64,000 nt of DNA from an uncultured Blautia sp. (GTDB lineage Bacteria; Bacillota; Clostridia; Lachnospirales; Lachnospiraceae), in the NCBI GenBank assembly GCA_900551075.1, contig URVB01000005.1:62001-126000 (forward strand), given 5' to 3'. The translations under genes were made by a program, and so were the position numbers. The notes beneath the pieces were generated by a model. It did no database searches and was not told where the DNA came from. It saw nothing but the letters and a program-made list of their open reading frames with translations. Shown piece after piece: positions 1 to 8,455 of this stretch. Numbering within the stretch: the first letter of the stretch is position 1; each line of letters opens with the position of its first letter.

Positions 1-1
1 C

Positions 2-253
2 GGAAAAGAGCGGACCGTCATCAGAGGAAGGAATCCGGAGCATGGCGTGACGTTCCAGTTGCAAAAAGCAATGTTTTCTCTGATGCAGAAGCTGCACCGA
101 ATGGAGCAGAAGACAGGAGAACTTCGAAAACAGATAGAACCAAAGGAGCAGGGAGAGAAGACTTCGGTAAAGGCCCGGCTGGAGGCAATCCAGAATCAGC
201 GTGTGCCGCTTGCAATCGAAATGAAACAGCCAAAACCGGAAAGAGCAAGGTAG
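2..253 (+). CDS. C-terminal fragment of an ICE-encoded protein (5' end outside window)
   Basis: The reading frame is open from the first bases of the window to a stop at 251-253, so this is the tail of a longer gene. An internal GTG at 47 has no ribosome binding site and is unlikely to be the start. The visible part is charged, rich in Lys, Glu and Gln, and probably helical. It sits 11 bases before the next gene, in a block ending with a conjugation-type cell-wall hydrolase. It is therefore most likely a mobilisation or large polyvalent ICE protein. I do not recognise the family. Confidence 0.5.
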   Translation, partial: GKERTVIRGRNPEHGVTFQLQKAMFSLMQKLHRMEQKTGELRKQIEPKEQGEKTSVKARLEAIQNQRVPLAIEMKQPKPERAR

Positions 254-264
254 GAGGAGATGCG

Positions 265-615
265 ATGGAACAGAAAACAACCATTACCTTTCAGGCAGCG
301 GAATGCGGGGAGTTTCATAATCTGGGGCAGTATGTGGAATGTGAGACATTAAAGGAAGCGTACCGGGCATATCAAAGATTTTTAAAGACTTCCCCACAGA
401 TGGGACCGTCCTTGGAATTTACCCTGCATCATGCAGATGATCCGTTGTATTCGGAGTTGGGGTATCCACTCTGCATGAGAGGCATGGGGCATGAATTTTT
501 TACGGATGTGAAGTATTTTGAACAGCATCCGCTGGTGCAGGAAGCTGTAAAGGAATTGCGGCAGTTAGAAGAAGCTCAGGCGAAGAAAGGAAAAAGGAGA
601 GGGCAGGAACGATGA
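265..615 (+). CDS. Small ICE accessory protein, YodL/LPD28-like
   Basis: A 116-residue soluble protein with no signal peptide or membrane segment. AGGAGGAG lies just upstream of ATG 265, which fixes the start. Its tone (an N-terminal ITFQAAECGEF stretch, acidic-aromatic middle, and a Lys/Glu-rich helical tail) recalls the small YodL/LPD28-type proteins carried by Clostridia conjugative elements. That assignment is from memory of the family and not from a defined motif. Its position between the preceding ICE fragment and the CHAP hydrolase supports an ICE origin. Function is unknown. Confidence 0.5.
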   Translation: MEQKTTITFQAAECGEFHNLGQYVECETLKEAYRAYQRFLKTSPQMGPSLEFTLHHADDPLYSELGYPLCMRGMGHEFFTDVKYFEQHPLVQEAVKELRQLEEAQAKKGKRRGQER

Positions 616-643
616 TCCTGCCCAGAGGAAAAGAGGTGAGTGA

Positions 644-2353
644 TTGAAGGATATCAAGGAAAAGGTAAAAGAGAAGAAACCGAAGATCCGCAATCCGGCA
701 TCCCGGCTTCCAAAGGAACTGGTTCGTTCTGCTGTTCTGGAGGCGAAAGAAAAATCCAGAGAAGTACCGGGACGTGCAGGCTCAGGTACGGCAGAAGAGT
801 CCCCAACAGAATATGCAGGAAATAAGATTGAGGCGGCAGAGTACCGGATTGGAAGTGAAGCAGGTTCGGCAGCTTACCGTGGTGGAAAAAGGATTGCCAA
901 GAAGTCTCGTGAAGTGCTCCGGAAACGGAGTGAAGAAAAAAGAGCCGCACAGTCAGTCAGGGAATCGGCGACAGAAACAGCCAGAGGTTCTTTCCAGACT
1001 GGTCAGGAAAAAGACGCAGGAAATGTATCCCGAAAGCAAGATGTTGCACAGGTAAGGATTAAGGAGAAACAGAAGGGGAAAGCAGGCGTAAAGGAAGCAC
1101 CTAAGAGAGAGATTAAGAAAGCACCTCGTGTAGTGAAATCCTCACCCCTAGCATCTGATAAAGTAAAAACCCAGAGTCTTTATCAAAGAAATCGAGCCAG
1201 AAAAACGGCACAGGCAGCCAGACAGGCGGCGGTGAAATCCGCACAGGCAGCCAGACAGAGTGCAAAGACAGCGAAAACAACCGCAAGGGGAATTAAGGCA
1301 GTTGTTGAGGCGGCAGCTACAACGGTAAAGGCAGCCTTTGCAGCCTTGATGGCTGGAGGCGGTGCGGTTCTTATCATACTGATCTTAATTATAGGCATTA
1401 TTGGAGGCGCTGCATTTATGGGAAATTCCCAGAGTGCAGAGCCTTTAAGTGCAGAAGTGCTGGCACATACCCCGACCATTCAGAGGTATGCCAGCGAATA
1501 TGGAATCCTGGAGTATGTCGCAGTGATACAGGCAATCATGATGCAGGAAAGCGGGGGCAGGGGAACGGATCCTATGCAGTCCAGTGAATGCCCTTATAAT
1601 ACCGAGTATCCTAATAGTCCGGGAGCAATTCAGGATGCAGACTATTCCATCAAGGTGGGAATCCAGTATTATGCAGACTGCATCCGGGAGGCAGGATGTG
1701 AAAGTCCGCAGGATATGGACAGACTGAAGCTCTCGCTTCAGGGGTATAATTACGGGAATGGATACATAACATGGGCAATCCGGAATCATGGTGGCTACAG
1801 TGCAGCCAACGCACTGCAGTTTTCTCAGGAACAGGCTGCCGCTCATGGATGGGAACGGTATGGAGATCCGGAGTATGTGCCTCATGTTTTAAGATATTAT
1901 TCGGGTGGTGGTCTGTTTGCCGGACTATTCGGAAACCAGCAGATCGTCACTATAGCAAAGAGCCAGCTTGGAAATGAAGGCGGTCAGAAGTTTTGGTCAT
2001 GGTGGGGCTTTACCCAGAGGGAAGAATGGTGTGCCTGCTTTGTCAGTTGGTGTGCGGAACAGGCAGGACTACTTCAAAATGGAGCAGTACCGAGGTTTTC
2101 GTATTGCCCGGATGGAATGGACTGGTTTCAGGCGCAGGGTAAATGGCAGGCCGCCGGGAGTATTCCAGCAGCCGGGAGTATCATCTTTTTTGACTGGGAT
2201 CATGATGGAATCAGCGATCATGTAGGAATTGTGGAAAGGTGTGATGGAACGACAGTCGATACAGTGGAAGGAAACTCTGGAGATGCGGTTAAGGAGAATA
2301 GTTATACGGTTCAATCAACATCTATCATGGGATATGGATTAGTGTCATATTAA
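644..2353 (+). CDS. Conjugative-transfer cell-wall hydrolase (lytic transglycosylase + CHAP)
   Basis: A 569-residue protein starting at TTG 644 behind GAGGTGAG. Domains in order: a long Lys/Arg/Ala-rich cytoplasmic region (about 1-235), one membrane segment (about 236-260, Ala/Gly/Ile-rich), a lysozyme-like transglycosylase domain (about 275-420, catalytic Glu in MQESGG), and a CHAP/NlpC-type amidase domain (about 430-569, Cys in EEWCACFVSWC and His in DHVGIVE). This matches the bifunctional peptidoglycan hydrolases of Tn916/ICE type IV systems, which open the wall for the mating channel. The topoisomerase and DUF4366-type genes that often follow in such elements are missing here. A LysR gene follows in convergent orientation, so the ICE module appears to stop. 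Confidence 0.85.
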   Translation: MKDIKEKVKEKKPKIRNPASRLPKELVRSAVLEAKEKSREVPGRAGSGTAEESPTEYAGNKIEAAEYRIGSEAGSAAYRGGKRIAKKSREVLRKRSEEKRAAQSVRESATETARGSFQTGQEKDAGNVSRKQDVAQVRIKEKQKGKAGVKEAPKREIKKAPRVVKSSPLASDKVKTQSLYQRNRARKTAQAARQAAVKSAQAARQSAKTAKTTARGIKAVVEAAATTVKAAFAALMAGGGAVLIILILIIGIIGGAAFMGNSQSAEPLSAEVLAHTPTIQRYASEYGILEYVAVIQAIMMQESGGRGTDPMQSSECPYNTEYPNSPGAIQDADYSIKVGIQYYADCIREAGCESPQDMDRLKLSLQGYNYGNGYITWAIRNHGGYSAANALQFSQEQAAAHGWERYGDPEYVPHVLRYYSGGGLFAGLFGNQQIVTIAKSQLGNEGGQKFWSWWGFTQREEWCACFVSWCAEQAGLLQNGAVPRFSYCPDGMDWFQAQGKWQAAGSIPAAGSIIFFDWDHDGISDHVGIVERCDGTTVDTVEGNSGDAVKENSYTVQSTSIMGYGLVSY

Positions 2354-2386
2354 TATATTTTTTTCAAAAAGAAGTAAAAGGTTAAA

Positions 2387-2420
2387 AGAACGTATAGAGT
2401 TGAATTAGTCTATACGTTCT
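2387..2420. terminator. Bidirectional hairpin between the ICE module and lysR
   Basis: Perfect 12-bp inverted repeat (AGAACGTATAGA / TCTATACGTTCT) with a 10-base loop, located between two convergent genes. It is flanked by A-rich sequence on the left and a short T stretch on the right. It best fits a terminator serving both genes. Confidence 0.7.
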
Positions 2421-2449
2421 TCGCTAACGTTACTACTACTGTTTGAAAT

Positions 2450-3322
2450 TTAAAATAATTTTTGCAATTTGCTTAGTAATAATTTTGCAACAGGTGTAAA
2501 TACCTGATATTTCTTCCATATAATGTACATCGGAGAGGTAAGAGGTGGATTAAGTGGACGAAAACAAAGGTCACTGTCTGCTCCGGTGTGAATTAAGTTA
2601 TCAAAACATAATGCATAACCGCAACCTTCACGAACCATGACCGAGGCATTGAAGAGCAGGTCATATGTGGAAGTGACTGTTAGTTTTTCAAGGTTATCCC
2701 CAAACCATTTTGGCATTTCTTCCAGCATACTCTGACGGGAACAAATCAGGGGTATCCCGATTAAATCATCTAATTGAATTGAGTCCTTTGTAGACAGAGG
2801 ACTGTCTTTTCGCATTAACAATCCCCAGGAATCTGCAGTCGGAACTTTCAGATAGTTATATTTAGATAAATCTACTTGCTGTACAATGACCGCAAAGTCT
2901 AGCAGCCCTTTATCTAAACGTTCGTTTACTGCGTCCGTACCGCTGCTGTAGAAGTGGCAGCGTATATCAGGGTATTCCTGTTGGAGAGATTTCACAGCTT
3001 TCATAAAAGAACGAATCCCGTCAGATTCGGCACAGCCAATACGTATATCTCCGCCATTGATTTCATCAAGTGCGTTAAATTCTGAAATGGTCTTGTCTAC
3101 CATATCCAAGATATCCTCTGCCCTCTTTCGTAAAAGCATCCCCTCTTCGGTCAATTTAACACTGTAGTTTGTTCTAGTAAATAATTTTTTCCCCAACTCC
3201 TCTTCCAGCTCTTTTAGCTGGCGGGATAACGTGGGCTGAGAAATATGAAGATAGTTGGCTGCTCTTGTGATATTTTCCTCTCTTGCGACAACCATAAAAT
3301 AGCGCAGAACACGAATTTCCAT
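2450..3322 (-). CDS. LysR-family transcriptional regulator of the redox island
   Basis: A 290-residue protein with the N-terminal LysR winged helix (about 1-60; ITRAANYLHISQPTLSRQLKELE is the HTH region) and a two-lobed effector domain (about 90-290). The start ATG at 3322 has an AGGAAT-type site upstream on the minus strand. It is divergent from the aldo/keto reductase/flavodoxin operon, the usual LysR arrangement with its target. A palindrome at 3392-3416 overlaps its own -35, implying autorepression. The ligand is unknown; control by reactive aldehydes or quinones would fit the target genes. Confidence 0.9.
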   Translation of the reverse strand: MEIRVLRYFMVVAREENITRAANYLHISQPTLSRQLKELEEELGKKLFTRTNYSVKLTEEGMLLRKRAEDILDMVDKTISEFNALDEINGGDIRIGCAESDGIRSFMKAVKSLQQEYPDIRCHFYSSGTDAVNERLDKGLLDFAVIVQQVDLSKYNYLKVPTADSWGLLMRKDSPLSTKDSIQLDDLIGIPLICSRQSMLEEMPKWFGDNLEKLTVTSTYDLLFNASVMVREGCGYALCFDNLIHTGADSDLCFRPLNPPLTSPMYIIWKKYQVFTPVAKLLLSKLQKLF

Positions 3323-3378
3323 GATATTCCTCCCATCTATTTTAGAAAATAAAATTATGGATCCTTTTTATTAAAAAT

Positions 3379-3416
3379 ATTATAACAAAAATAGTTATTC
3401 AATACAAGAATAACTA
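3379..3416 (-). promoter_or_regulatory. lysR promoter overlapped by a LysR-type operator
   Basis: On the minus strand there is a -35 TTGTAT (plus coordinates 3402-3407), a 17-base spacer and a -10 TATAAT (3379-3384). A perfect 9-bp palindrome TAGTTATTC-N7-GAATAACTA (3392-3416) covers the -35. Dyads of this size in a divergent intergenic region are the usual LysR binding site. The site would both repress lysR and control the divergent operon beginning near 3486. Confidence 0.7.
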
Positions 3417-3485
3417 GAAATAAAAACTAGGTATTTTACATTTCTATGAGACTGTTCTAAACTTTAATTGCAGGAGGTGATTAAA

Positions 3486-3737
3486 GTGGCAGAGGCAACC
3501 GATAAATATGGAATCTTCGTACAAAATTTAGAAGATGCCAGTTGCGATAAGGAAATGATCCAAAGATGTATTCTGTTAGCCAAGAATAAGGAAGTGACCG
3601 AGCTGTTACGTTTGCTGACAGGACATCGAAAATCATTATTGGGAAATATGCATAAGCGACAAAAAGAGATTGACTGTTTGGACTTTTTGATTTTTCAGTT
3701 AAAACATAATTCAAATGAAGGAGGAATTTTAGAATGA
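3486..3737 (+). CDS. Small conserved protein, first gene of redox operon
   Basis: 83 residues from GTG 3486. The AGGAGGTG at 3472-3479 sits 6 bases upstream and rules out the earlier in-frame TTG. The protein is soluble and helical, and ends in a long predicted helix (HRKSLLGNMHKRQKEIDCLDFL). Short proteins of this type occur beside LysR/aldo-keto reductase genes in Clostridia, to my recollection; I know no function. Its stop overlaps the ATG of the next gene (ATGA), so the two are translationally coupled. A role as a small modulator of the pathway is only a guess. Confidence 0.7.
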   Translation: MAEATDKYGIFVQNLEDASCDKEMIQRCILLAKNKEVTELLRLLTGHRKSLLGNMHKRQKEIDCLDFLIFQLKHNSNEGGILE

Positions 3738-4693
3738 ATAAGTTAAGCGAAAACAAAAATATACCGAAAATTGCATTAGGTGCATGGTCCTGGGGAACAG
3801 GGGCAGCCGGTGGGGATCAGGTATTTGGAAACCATTTTTCAACACAGGAATTAAAACCAGTTTTTGATAAGGCGATGGAGTGTGGACTGAATTTGTGGGA
3901 TACTGCAGCAGTCTATGGAGAGGGTTCTTCTGAGAGTATTCTGGGAGAGTTTATTAGGGAGATTCCTCGCAAGGATATTCTTATTTCTACCAAATTTACC
4001 CCACAGATTGCCAGTGATTCTTTAAACCCTATGCAGGATATGCTGGATGGAAGTAAGGAACGTCTGAACACAGACATTATAGATATTTATTGGATTCACA
4101 ATCCGATGGATGTGGAAAAATGGACTCCGCAGCTGATTCCATTAGCAAAGAACGGGCAGATCAAAGCTATCGGTGTTTCAAATCATAATCTTTCAGAAAT
4201 TAAACGAGCAAATGAAATTCTTGTTTCCGAGGGGTTGAAAATTTCTGCAGTACAAAATCATTTCAGTCTGTTACACCGTTCCTCGGAAAAAGCCGGAATC
4301 CTTGATTATTGCAAAGAAAATGGAATTGTCTTTTATGCCTATATGGTATTGGAGCAGGGAGCTCTTACTGGAAGATATACAGAGGAAAATCCATTTCCGG
4401 CTAAAACAGGGAGAGGTGATTCCTACAATTCGCATTTGAAAGAGCTAACTGCATTGATAGAGGAATTGAAAATTGTTGGAACACGTTATCAGGCAAGCCC
4501 GGCACAGATTGCTATAGCATGGGCACTTGCTAAGGGAACCCTTCCAATTATCGGTGTTACAAAGGTAAAACAGGTTGAGGAGGCTCTGGCAGCATCTAAG
4601 ATGATATTAACAGAGGAAGAAGTCAGCCGACTGGAAAAATTGGGTGATGAAGCAGGGGTGCATACTCTGCGTGAATGGGAAAAGGAAATGTAG
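3734..4693 (+). CDS. Aldo/keto reductase
   Basis: A 319-residue (alpha/beta)8 NADPH-dependent oxidoreductase. The catalytic tetrad is visible: Asp and Tyr in LWDTAAVYGEG, Lys in ILISTKF, His in YWIHNP. The C-terminal cofactor loop region includes ALAKGTLPIIGVTK. The family reduces aldehydes and ketones. This one is closest in style to the YajO/IolS-like group. GAAGGAGGAATTTT precedes the ATG, which overlaps the upstream stop. The physiological substrate cannot be read from the sequence. Confidence 0.92.
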   Translation: MNKLSENKNIPKIALGAWSWGTGAAGGDQVFGNHFSTQELKPVFDKAMECGLNLWDTAAVYGEGSSESILGEFIREIPRKDILISTKFTPQIASDSLNPMQDMLDGSKERLNTDIIDIYWIHNPMDVEKWTPQLIPLAKNGQIKAIGVSNHNLSEIKRANEILVSEGLKISAVQNHFSLLHRSSEKAGILDYCKENGIVFYAYMVLEQGALTGRYTEENPFPAKTGRGDSYNSHLKELTALIEELKIVGTRYQASPAQIAIAWALAKGTLPIIGVTKVKQVEEALAASKMILTEEEVSRLEKLGDEAGVHTLREWEKEM

Positions 4694-4716
4694 GAACAGA
4701 TAGGAGGCGAATAGCA

Positions 4717-5343
4717 TTGAAGGTGCTTTTATTTAACGGAAGTACAACAAAGGATGGCTGTGTTTACCGGGCATTGTGTGAGGTGGCTGATGCACTGCAG
4801 GAAGATGGAATTCAGACAGAAATTTTACAGATGGGAACTGAGCCAGTTTGGGACTGTATGGGGTGTGACTTCTGCCACAATGGAGGAAATGGTCTGTGTG
4901 TTCATGAGGATATGGTAAATGAATGGCTGGAAAAAGTAGAAAAAGCGGATGGGTTTATTTTTGGTTCTCCGGTTTACTATGCACATCCGACAGGGCAGTT
5001 TCAGGCTCTTTTGGACCGGATGTTTTATGCCGGTGGGGAGTATTTTCAGTTTAAACCGGGGGCAGCAGTGGTAACGGCTCGCCGAGCAGGAACGACAGCT
5101 TCTTTGGATGTGCTGAATAAATATTTTACAGACGCCTGTATGCCGGTGGTATCTTCCACTTATTGGAATCTGGTACATGGTAATACAACAGAAGAGATTG
5201 AGCAGGATCTGGAGGGACTCCAGACTATGCGGAATCTGGGACACAACATGGCATGGATACTCAATTGTCTGGAGGCTGGTAAAGAAAAAGGTTTTGTTCC
5301 GAAAAAAATGGAAACACAGTACTGGACGAATTTTGTGCGATAA
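4717..5343 (+). CDS. Flavodoxin-family / NADPH-dependent FMN reductase-like protein
   Basis: 208 residues from TTG 4717 with TAGGAGGCG 8-9 bases upstream. An ATG at 4675 lies inside the previous gene and lacks a site. The fold starts with the FMN phosphate loop (LLFNGSTTKDGCVYRAL) and carries paired cysteines in CMGCDFCHNGGNGLC, typical of WrbA/iron-sulfur flavoprotein-like NAD(P)H:FMN oxidoreductases. The SPVYYAHPTGQFQALLDR stretch is the flavin ring contact. It resembles the protein at 7874-8455 closely, so the two are paralogues within one operon. Confidence 0.88.
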   Translation: MKVLLFNGSTTKDGCVYRALCEVADALQEDGIQTEILQMGTEPVWDCMGCDFCHNGGNGLCVHEDMVNEWLEKVEKADGFIFGSPVYYAHPTGQFQALLDRMFYAGGEYFQFKPGAAVVTARRAGTTASLDVLNKYFTDACMPVVSSTYWNLVHGNTTEEIEQDLEGLQTMRNLGHNMAWILNCLEAGKEKGFVPKKMETQYWTNFVR

Positions 5344-5387
5344 GAAAGGTCGTTTCATAGAAATGTTTAGGGGTGCAATAAAAAAGT

Positions 5388-6188
5388 ATGGAATATCTAA
5401 AATTAAGTAATGATGTTCAAATGCCACTGATAGGATTTGGAACATGGGATGTGCGAGGAGAAAAGGGAAAGCGATGTATCTTAGATGCTTTAGAAGTTGG
5501 ATACAGACTGATTGATACAGCACAGATGTATGATAATGAAAAGATTATCGGCGATGCGGTGAGAGAGAGTAAGTTATCTAGAAAAGATTTGTTTCTTACT
5601 ACGAAATTGTACCGTTCTTGTACCAGTTACCAAAAAGCAAAAGATGGGATTGAACAATCTTTGGAGCAATTACAGAGTGATTATATTGATTTACTTTTGA
5701 TTCATGAACCATATGATAACTCTTTGGAAATGTATGAGGCTTTAAAAGAAGCTTATCAGAAAAAAAAGGTAAGAGCTATTGGTATTTCTAACTTTAATAT
5801 AGAAAGATACCGGAATTTTATTTGTTCTTGTGAGATAATACCGGCTATTAATCAGGTAGAATCCCATGTCTATTACTCGCAGTTGGAGCTGAAAGAATTT
5901 TTGGAAAATCATGGAACAAAAATGCAGTCGTGGGGATCCTTTACTGAAGGACGGAAAGATATTTTTGCGGATCCATTATTAAGGGAAATTGGTAAAAAAT
6001 ACGGGAAGACTTCTGCGCAGGTGGCATTGCGTTATCTAGTACAGCAGGGGATAGCAGTTATTCCGAAATCGGTGCATAGGGAACGCATGATACAGAATTT
6101 TAATATTTTTAATTTTACACTGCAAGCAGAAGATATGGAAAATTTGCGAAGTCTTGATAGTGGACAATCATTGTTTGATTGGTACTAA
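5388..6188 (+). CDS. Aldo/keto reductase (DkgA-like)
   Basis: 266 residues, the compact length of the 2,5-diketo-D-gluconate reductase/prostaglandin F synthase group. The tetrad is intact: Asp and Tyr in LIDTAQMYDNE, Lys in LTTKLYR, His in LLIHEPY. AVIPKSVHRERM is the NADPH-phosphate binding loop. The start is ATG 5388 with a weak AGGGGTG upstream. It follows the flavodoxin by 44 bases and is the second of three aldo/keto reductases in the cluster. DkgA enzymes commonly reduce methylglyoxal and other aldehydes; whether this one does is inference. Confidence 0.9.
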   Translation: MEYLKLSNDVQMPLIGFGTWDVRGEKGKRCILDALEVGYRLIDTAQMYDNEKIIGDAVRESKLSRKDLFLTTKLYRSCTSYQKAKDGIEQSLEQLQSDYIDLLLIHEPYDNSLEMYEALKEAYQKKKVRAIGISNFNIERYRNFICSCEIIPAINQVESHVYYSQLELKEFLENHGTKMQSWGSFTEGRKDIFADPLLREIGKKYGKTSAQVALRYLVQQGIAVIPKSVHRERMIQNFNIFNFTLQAEDMENLRSLDSGQSLFDWY

Positions 6189-6208
6189 AAATACAAATAG
6201 AAAGGAAG

Positions 6209-6781
6209 ATGACTTTGACAATCGAAGATGTAATTCGTGGATTTTGTGAAAATACCGAAGAAAATCTAGAGAGGGAGGCGTATGCTAATACACTTTTTCA
6301 AGAGGCTATTCGTATTGGAATGGAATTAAATAGTAGTTATCACACCCCAGAAGAACTTCGGGAGATTATGAGTCGACTGACTGGCAAGAAAATAGATGAT
6401 ACTTTCCGGCTGTTTCCACCGTTTTATACAGATTTTGGAAAGAACATCACTCTTGGTAAAGATGTGTTTATTAATTCGGGTTGCCATTTTCAAGATCAGG
6501 GCGGCATTACTATTGGGGACGGTTCTTTAATTGGGCATAATGTTGTACTGGCTACCATCAACCATGATCTCGAACCAGAGAATAACCGTAAAAATCACTA
6601 TGCACCAATCATGATAGGCGACCATGTATGGATTGGCTCTAATGCATCTATATTGCCTGGTGTTATCATTGGAGATTGGGCTGTGGTAGCTGCCGGAGCC
6701 GTAGTAACAAGGGATGTTCCACCATACACTGTAGTTGGTGGGGGGCCGGCCAAGGTACTGAAAACAATTTCAAAGAACTAG
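6209..6781 (+). CDS. Hexapeptide-repeat O-acetyltransferase (maltose/galactoside acetyltransferase-like)
   Basis: 190 residues from ATG 6209; TTG 6215 is equally possible given AAAGGAAG at 6201-6208. The left-handed beta-helix hexapeptides are clear in the second half (TIGDGSLIGHNVVLATINHD, then DHVWIGSNASILPGVIIG). The NHD histidine is the usual catalytic base of LacA/Maa enzymes. These transfer acetyl from acetyl-CoA to sugars or related hydroxyls. Its place inside a redox operon is common for sugar-acetyltransferase-like genes in Clostridia, but the acceptor is unknown. It ends 11 bases before the lipoprotein reductase gene. Confidence 0.85.
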   Translation: MTLTIEDVIRGFCENTEENLEREAYANTLFQEAIRIGMELNSSYHTPEELREIMSRLTGKKIDDTFRLFPPFYTDFGKNITLGKDVFINSGCHFQDQGGITIGDGSLIGHNVVLATINHDLEPENNRKNHYAPIMIGDHVWIGSNASILPGVIIGDWAVVAAGAVVTRDVPPYTVVGGGPAKVLKTISKN

Positions 6782-6792
6782 GAGGTGTTGGA

Positions 6793-7827
6793 ATGAAAAG
6801 AATAATCAGTATGGCATTTGGGATACTACTCATGCTTTCTATGGTTGCTTGTGGACGAGCAGCAGAGACTACAGGGGCTGGCGAGAATACAGAATCTACT
6901 CAAGCATCGGAAAATATCCAAAGTCCTTCGGTCAAAGAAGATAATTCTAGTAATGAGGAAGATGCTACTGACACAGCGAAAAAAAATATGTTCAAACCAG
7001 AATTTGATTTTGAATCAAAGACAGTGACACTCAATAGTGGTTATGAAATGCCGATTAACGGATTGGGAACATACAGTTTACATGGTGAAGAATGTATCAA
7101 TTCAGTCAAATCCGCATTATCCAATGGTGTACGACTGATTGATACTGCAGCTTCTTATGGTAACGAAGAAGAAATCGGACAGGCAATTCGTGAAGCAGTT
7201 GACGAGGGAATTGTCAAAAGAGAGGATGTTTTCGTAATAACGAAAATATATACAAGCGGCGAAATGGAAAACCCCGAGTCTGTCATTCAGGCTGGTCTGG
7301 ATCGACTCAATATTGACTATGTAGATATGATGCTACTCCACCATCCTTTTACAAATGATGTGGAAGTATATAAAGCGATGGAACAGTTCGTCAAGGAAGG
7401 GAAGATTCGTTCGATTGGTCTTTCTAATTGGTATGTAGAGGAGTTGACGGAATTTTTGCCGCAGGTAGATACGGTTCCTGCTCTTGTCCAGAATGAAATT
7501 CATCCTTACTACCAAGAAAATGATGTAATCCCGTTTATTCAGAATTTGGGAATTGTAGTGCAGGGGTGGTATCCTTTGGGAGGAAGAGGGCATACAGCAG
7601 AACTGTTGGGCGATCCGGTGATTTCTGATATTGCAGAGATACATGGTGTTTCTTCTGCACAAGTGATTTTGCGTTGGAATCTGCAAAAAGGTGTGGTGGT
7701 CATTCCGGGATCCAGTAATCCTGACCACATTAAGGAAAATACAGAATTATATCATTTTACTTTGACAGATGAGGAGATGAAACAGATTAATGCACTTGAT
7801 CGTGGAGAGAAGCATGATTGGTATTAA
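6793..7827 (+). CDS. Predicted lipoprotein aldo/keto reductase (exported AKR)
   Basis: 344 residues from ATG 6793, directly behind AGGAGGTG. The N-terminus is a clear lipoprotein signal: KR, a hydrophobic core, then the lipobox SMVAC with lipidation Cys20. A Ser/Glu/Thr/Asn-rich linker (about 21-65) leads to a complete DkgA-like barrel (about 70-344). The catalytic tetrad is intact (Asp117, Tyr122, Lys151, His183). Aldo/keto reductases are normally cytosolic NADPH enzymes, so an export signal is odd. The barrel is close to the cytosolic paralogue at 5388 and shares the DWY C-terminus, which suggests duplication plus capture of a signal peptide. Confidence 0.88.
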   Translation: MKRIISMAFGILLMLSMVACGRAAETTGAGENTESTQASENIQSPSVKEDNSSNEEDATDTAKKNMFKPEFDFESKTVTLNSGYEMPINGLGTYSLHGEECINSVKSALSNGVRLIDTAASYGNEEEIGQAIREAVDEGIVKREDVFVITKIYTSGEMENPESVIQAGLDRLNIDYVDMMLLHHPFTNDVEVYKAMEQFVKEGKIRSIGLSNWYVEELTEFLPQVDTVPALVQNEIHPYYQENDVIPFIQNLGIVVQGWYPLGGRGHTAELLGDPVISDIAEIHGVSSAQVILRWNLQKGVVVIPGSSNPDHIKENTELYHFTLTDEEMKQINALDRGEKHDWY

Positions 7828-7873
7828 AAAAGTAAATTGAAAATCCTTTAAAGTTTTGAATGGAGGTATCAGT

Positions 7874-8455
7874 ATGAAGGTGTTAGGTATTAATAGCAGT
7901 GCCAGAAAGGATGGAAATACTGCGATTTTAATAAACAAGGTTTTTGAAGTTCTGAAACAGTACGATATTGAAACGGAGTTGATTCAACTCGCAGATCAGG
8001 TACTGGAACCGTGTAAGGCATGTTGGGCTTGTGGAGGCCGGGAAAACTGTGTTCATAAAAAAGACAATTTTCAGGATATATTTGAGAAGATGAAAAAAGC
8101 AGATGGAATTCTGCTTGGTTCACCGGTTTATTCAGCGAATATATCTGCAAATATGCAGGCGCTTTTAGAAAGAGCAGCTGTGGTAGGCGATATGAATCCA
8201 GGACTGTTTACTCATAAAGTAGGAGCCGCGGTAACGGCTGCCCGAAGAGGTGGAGCACTACAGGCTATTGATGCCATGAACCACTTTTTCTTGAATCATG
8301 AGATGTTTGTGGCAGGATCTACCTATTGGAATATGGGCTATGGACAGCTGGCAGGTGATGTGGAGAAGGACAAAGAAGCTCTGGACAATATGGAAAATCT
8401 TGGGCGAAATATAGCGTGTCTGCTTACAGCATTGGAAGGAAGGAAATTTGAATGA
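7874..8455 (+). CDS. Flavodoxin-family / FMN reductase-like protein
   Basis: 193 residues from ATG 7874 with GGAGGT six bases upstream. It has the FMN loop (GINSSARKDGNTAILI), the cysteine motif CKACWACGGRENC, and the flavin contact SPVYSANISANMQALLERA. It is a paralogue of 4717-5343; both share a TAARRGG/TARRAGT segment and a TYWNM/TYWNL segment. The stop overlaps the start of the lipoprotein flavodoxin (ATGA), so these two flavoproteins are co-translated. It is likely an electron donor or a quinone/aldehyde-linked reductase in the cytosol. Confidence 0.88.
   Translation: MKVLGINSSARKDGNTAILINKVFEVLKQYDIETELIQLADQVLEPCKACWACGGRENCVHKKDNFQDIFEKMKKADGILLGSPVYSANISANMQALLERAAVVGDMNPGLFTHKVGAAVTAARRGGALQAIDAMNHFFLNHEMFVAGSTYWNMGYGQLAGDVEKDKEALDNMENLGRNIACLLTALEGRKFE

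Noticed and set aside
21..284. 87-residue open frame on the minus strand over the first genes
   Set aside because: Antisense to coding sequence with no ribosome site; composition is that of a shadow frame.
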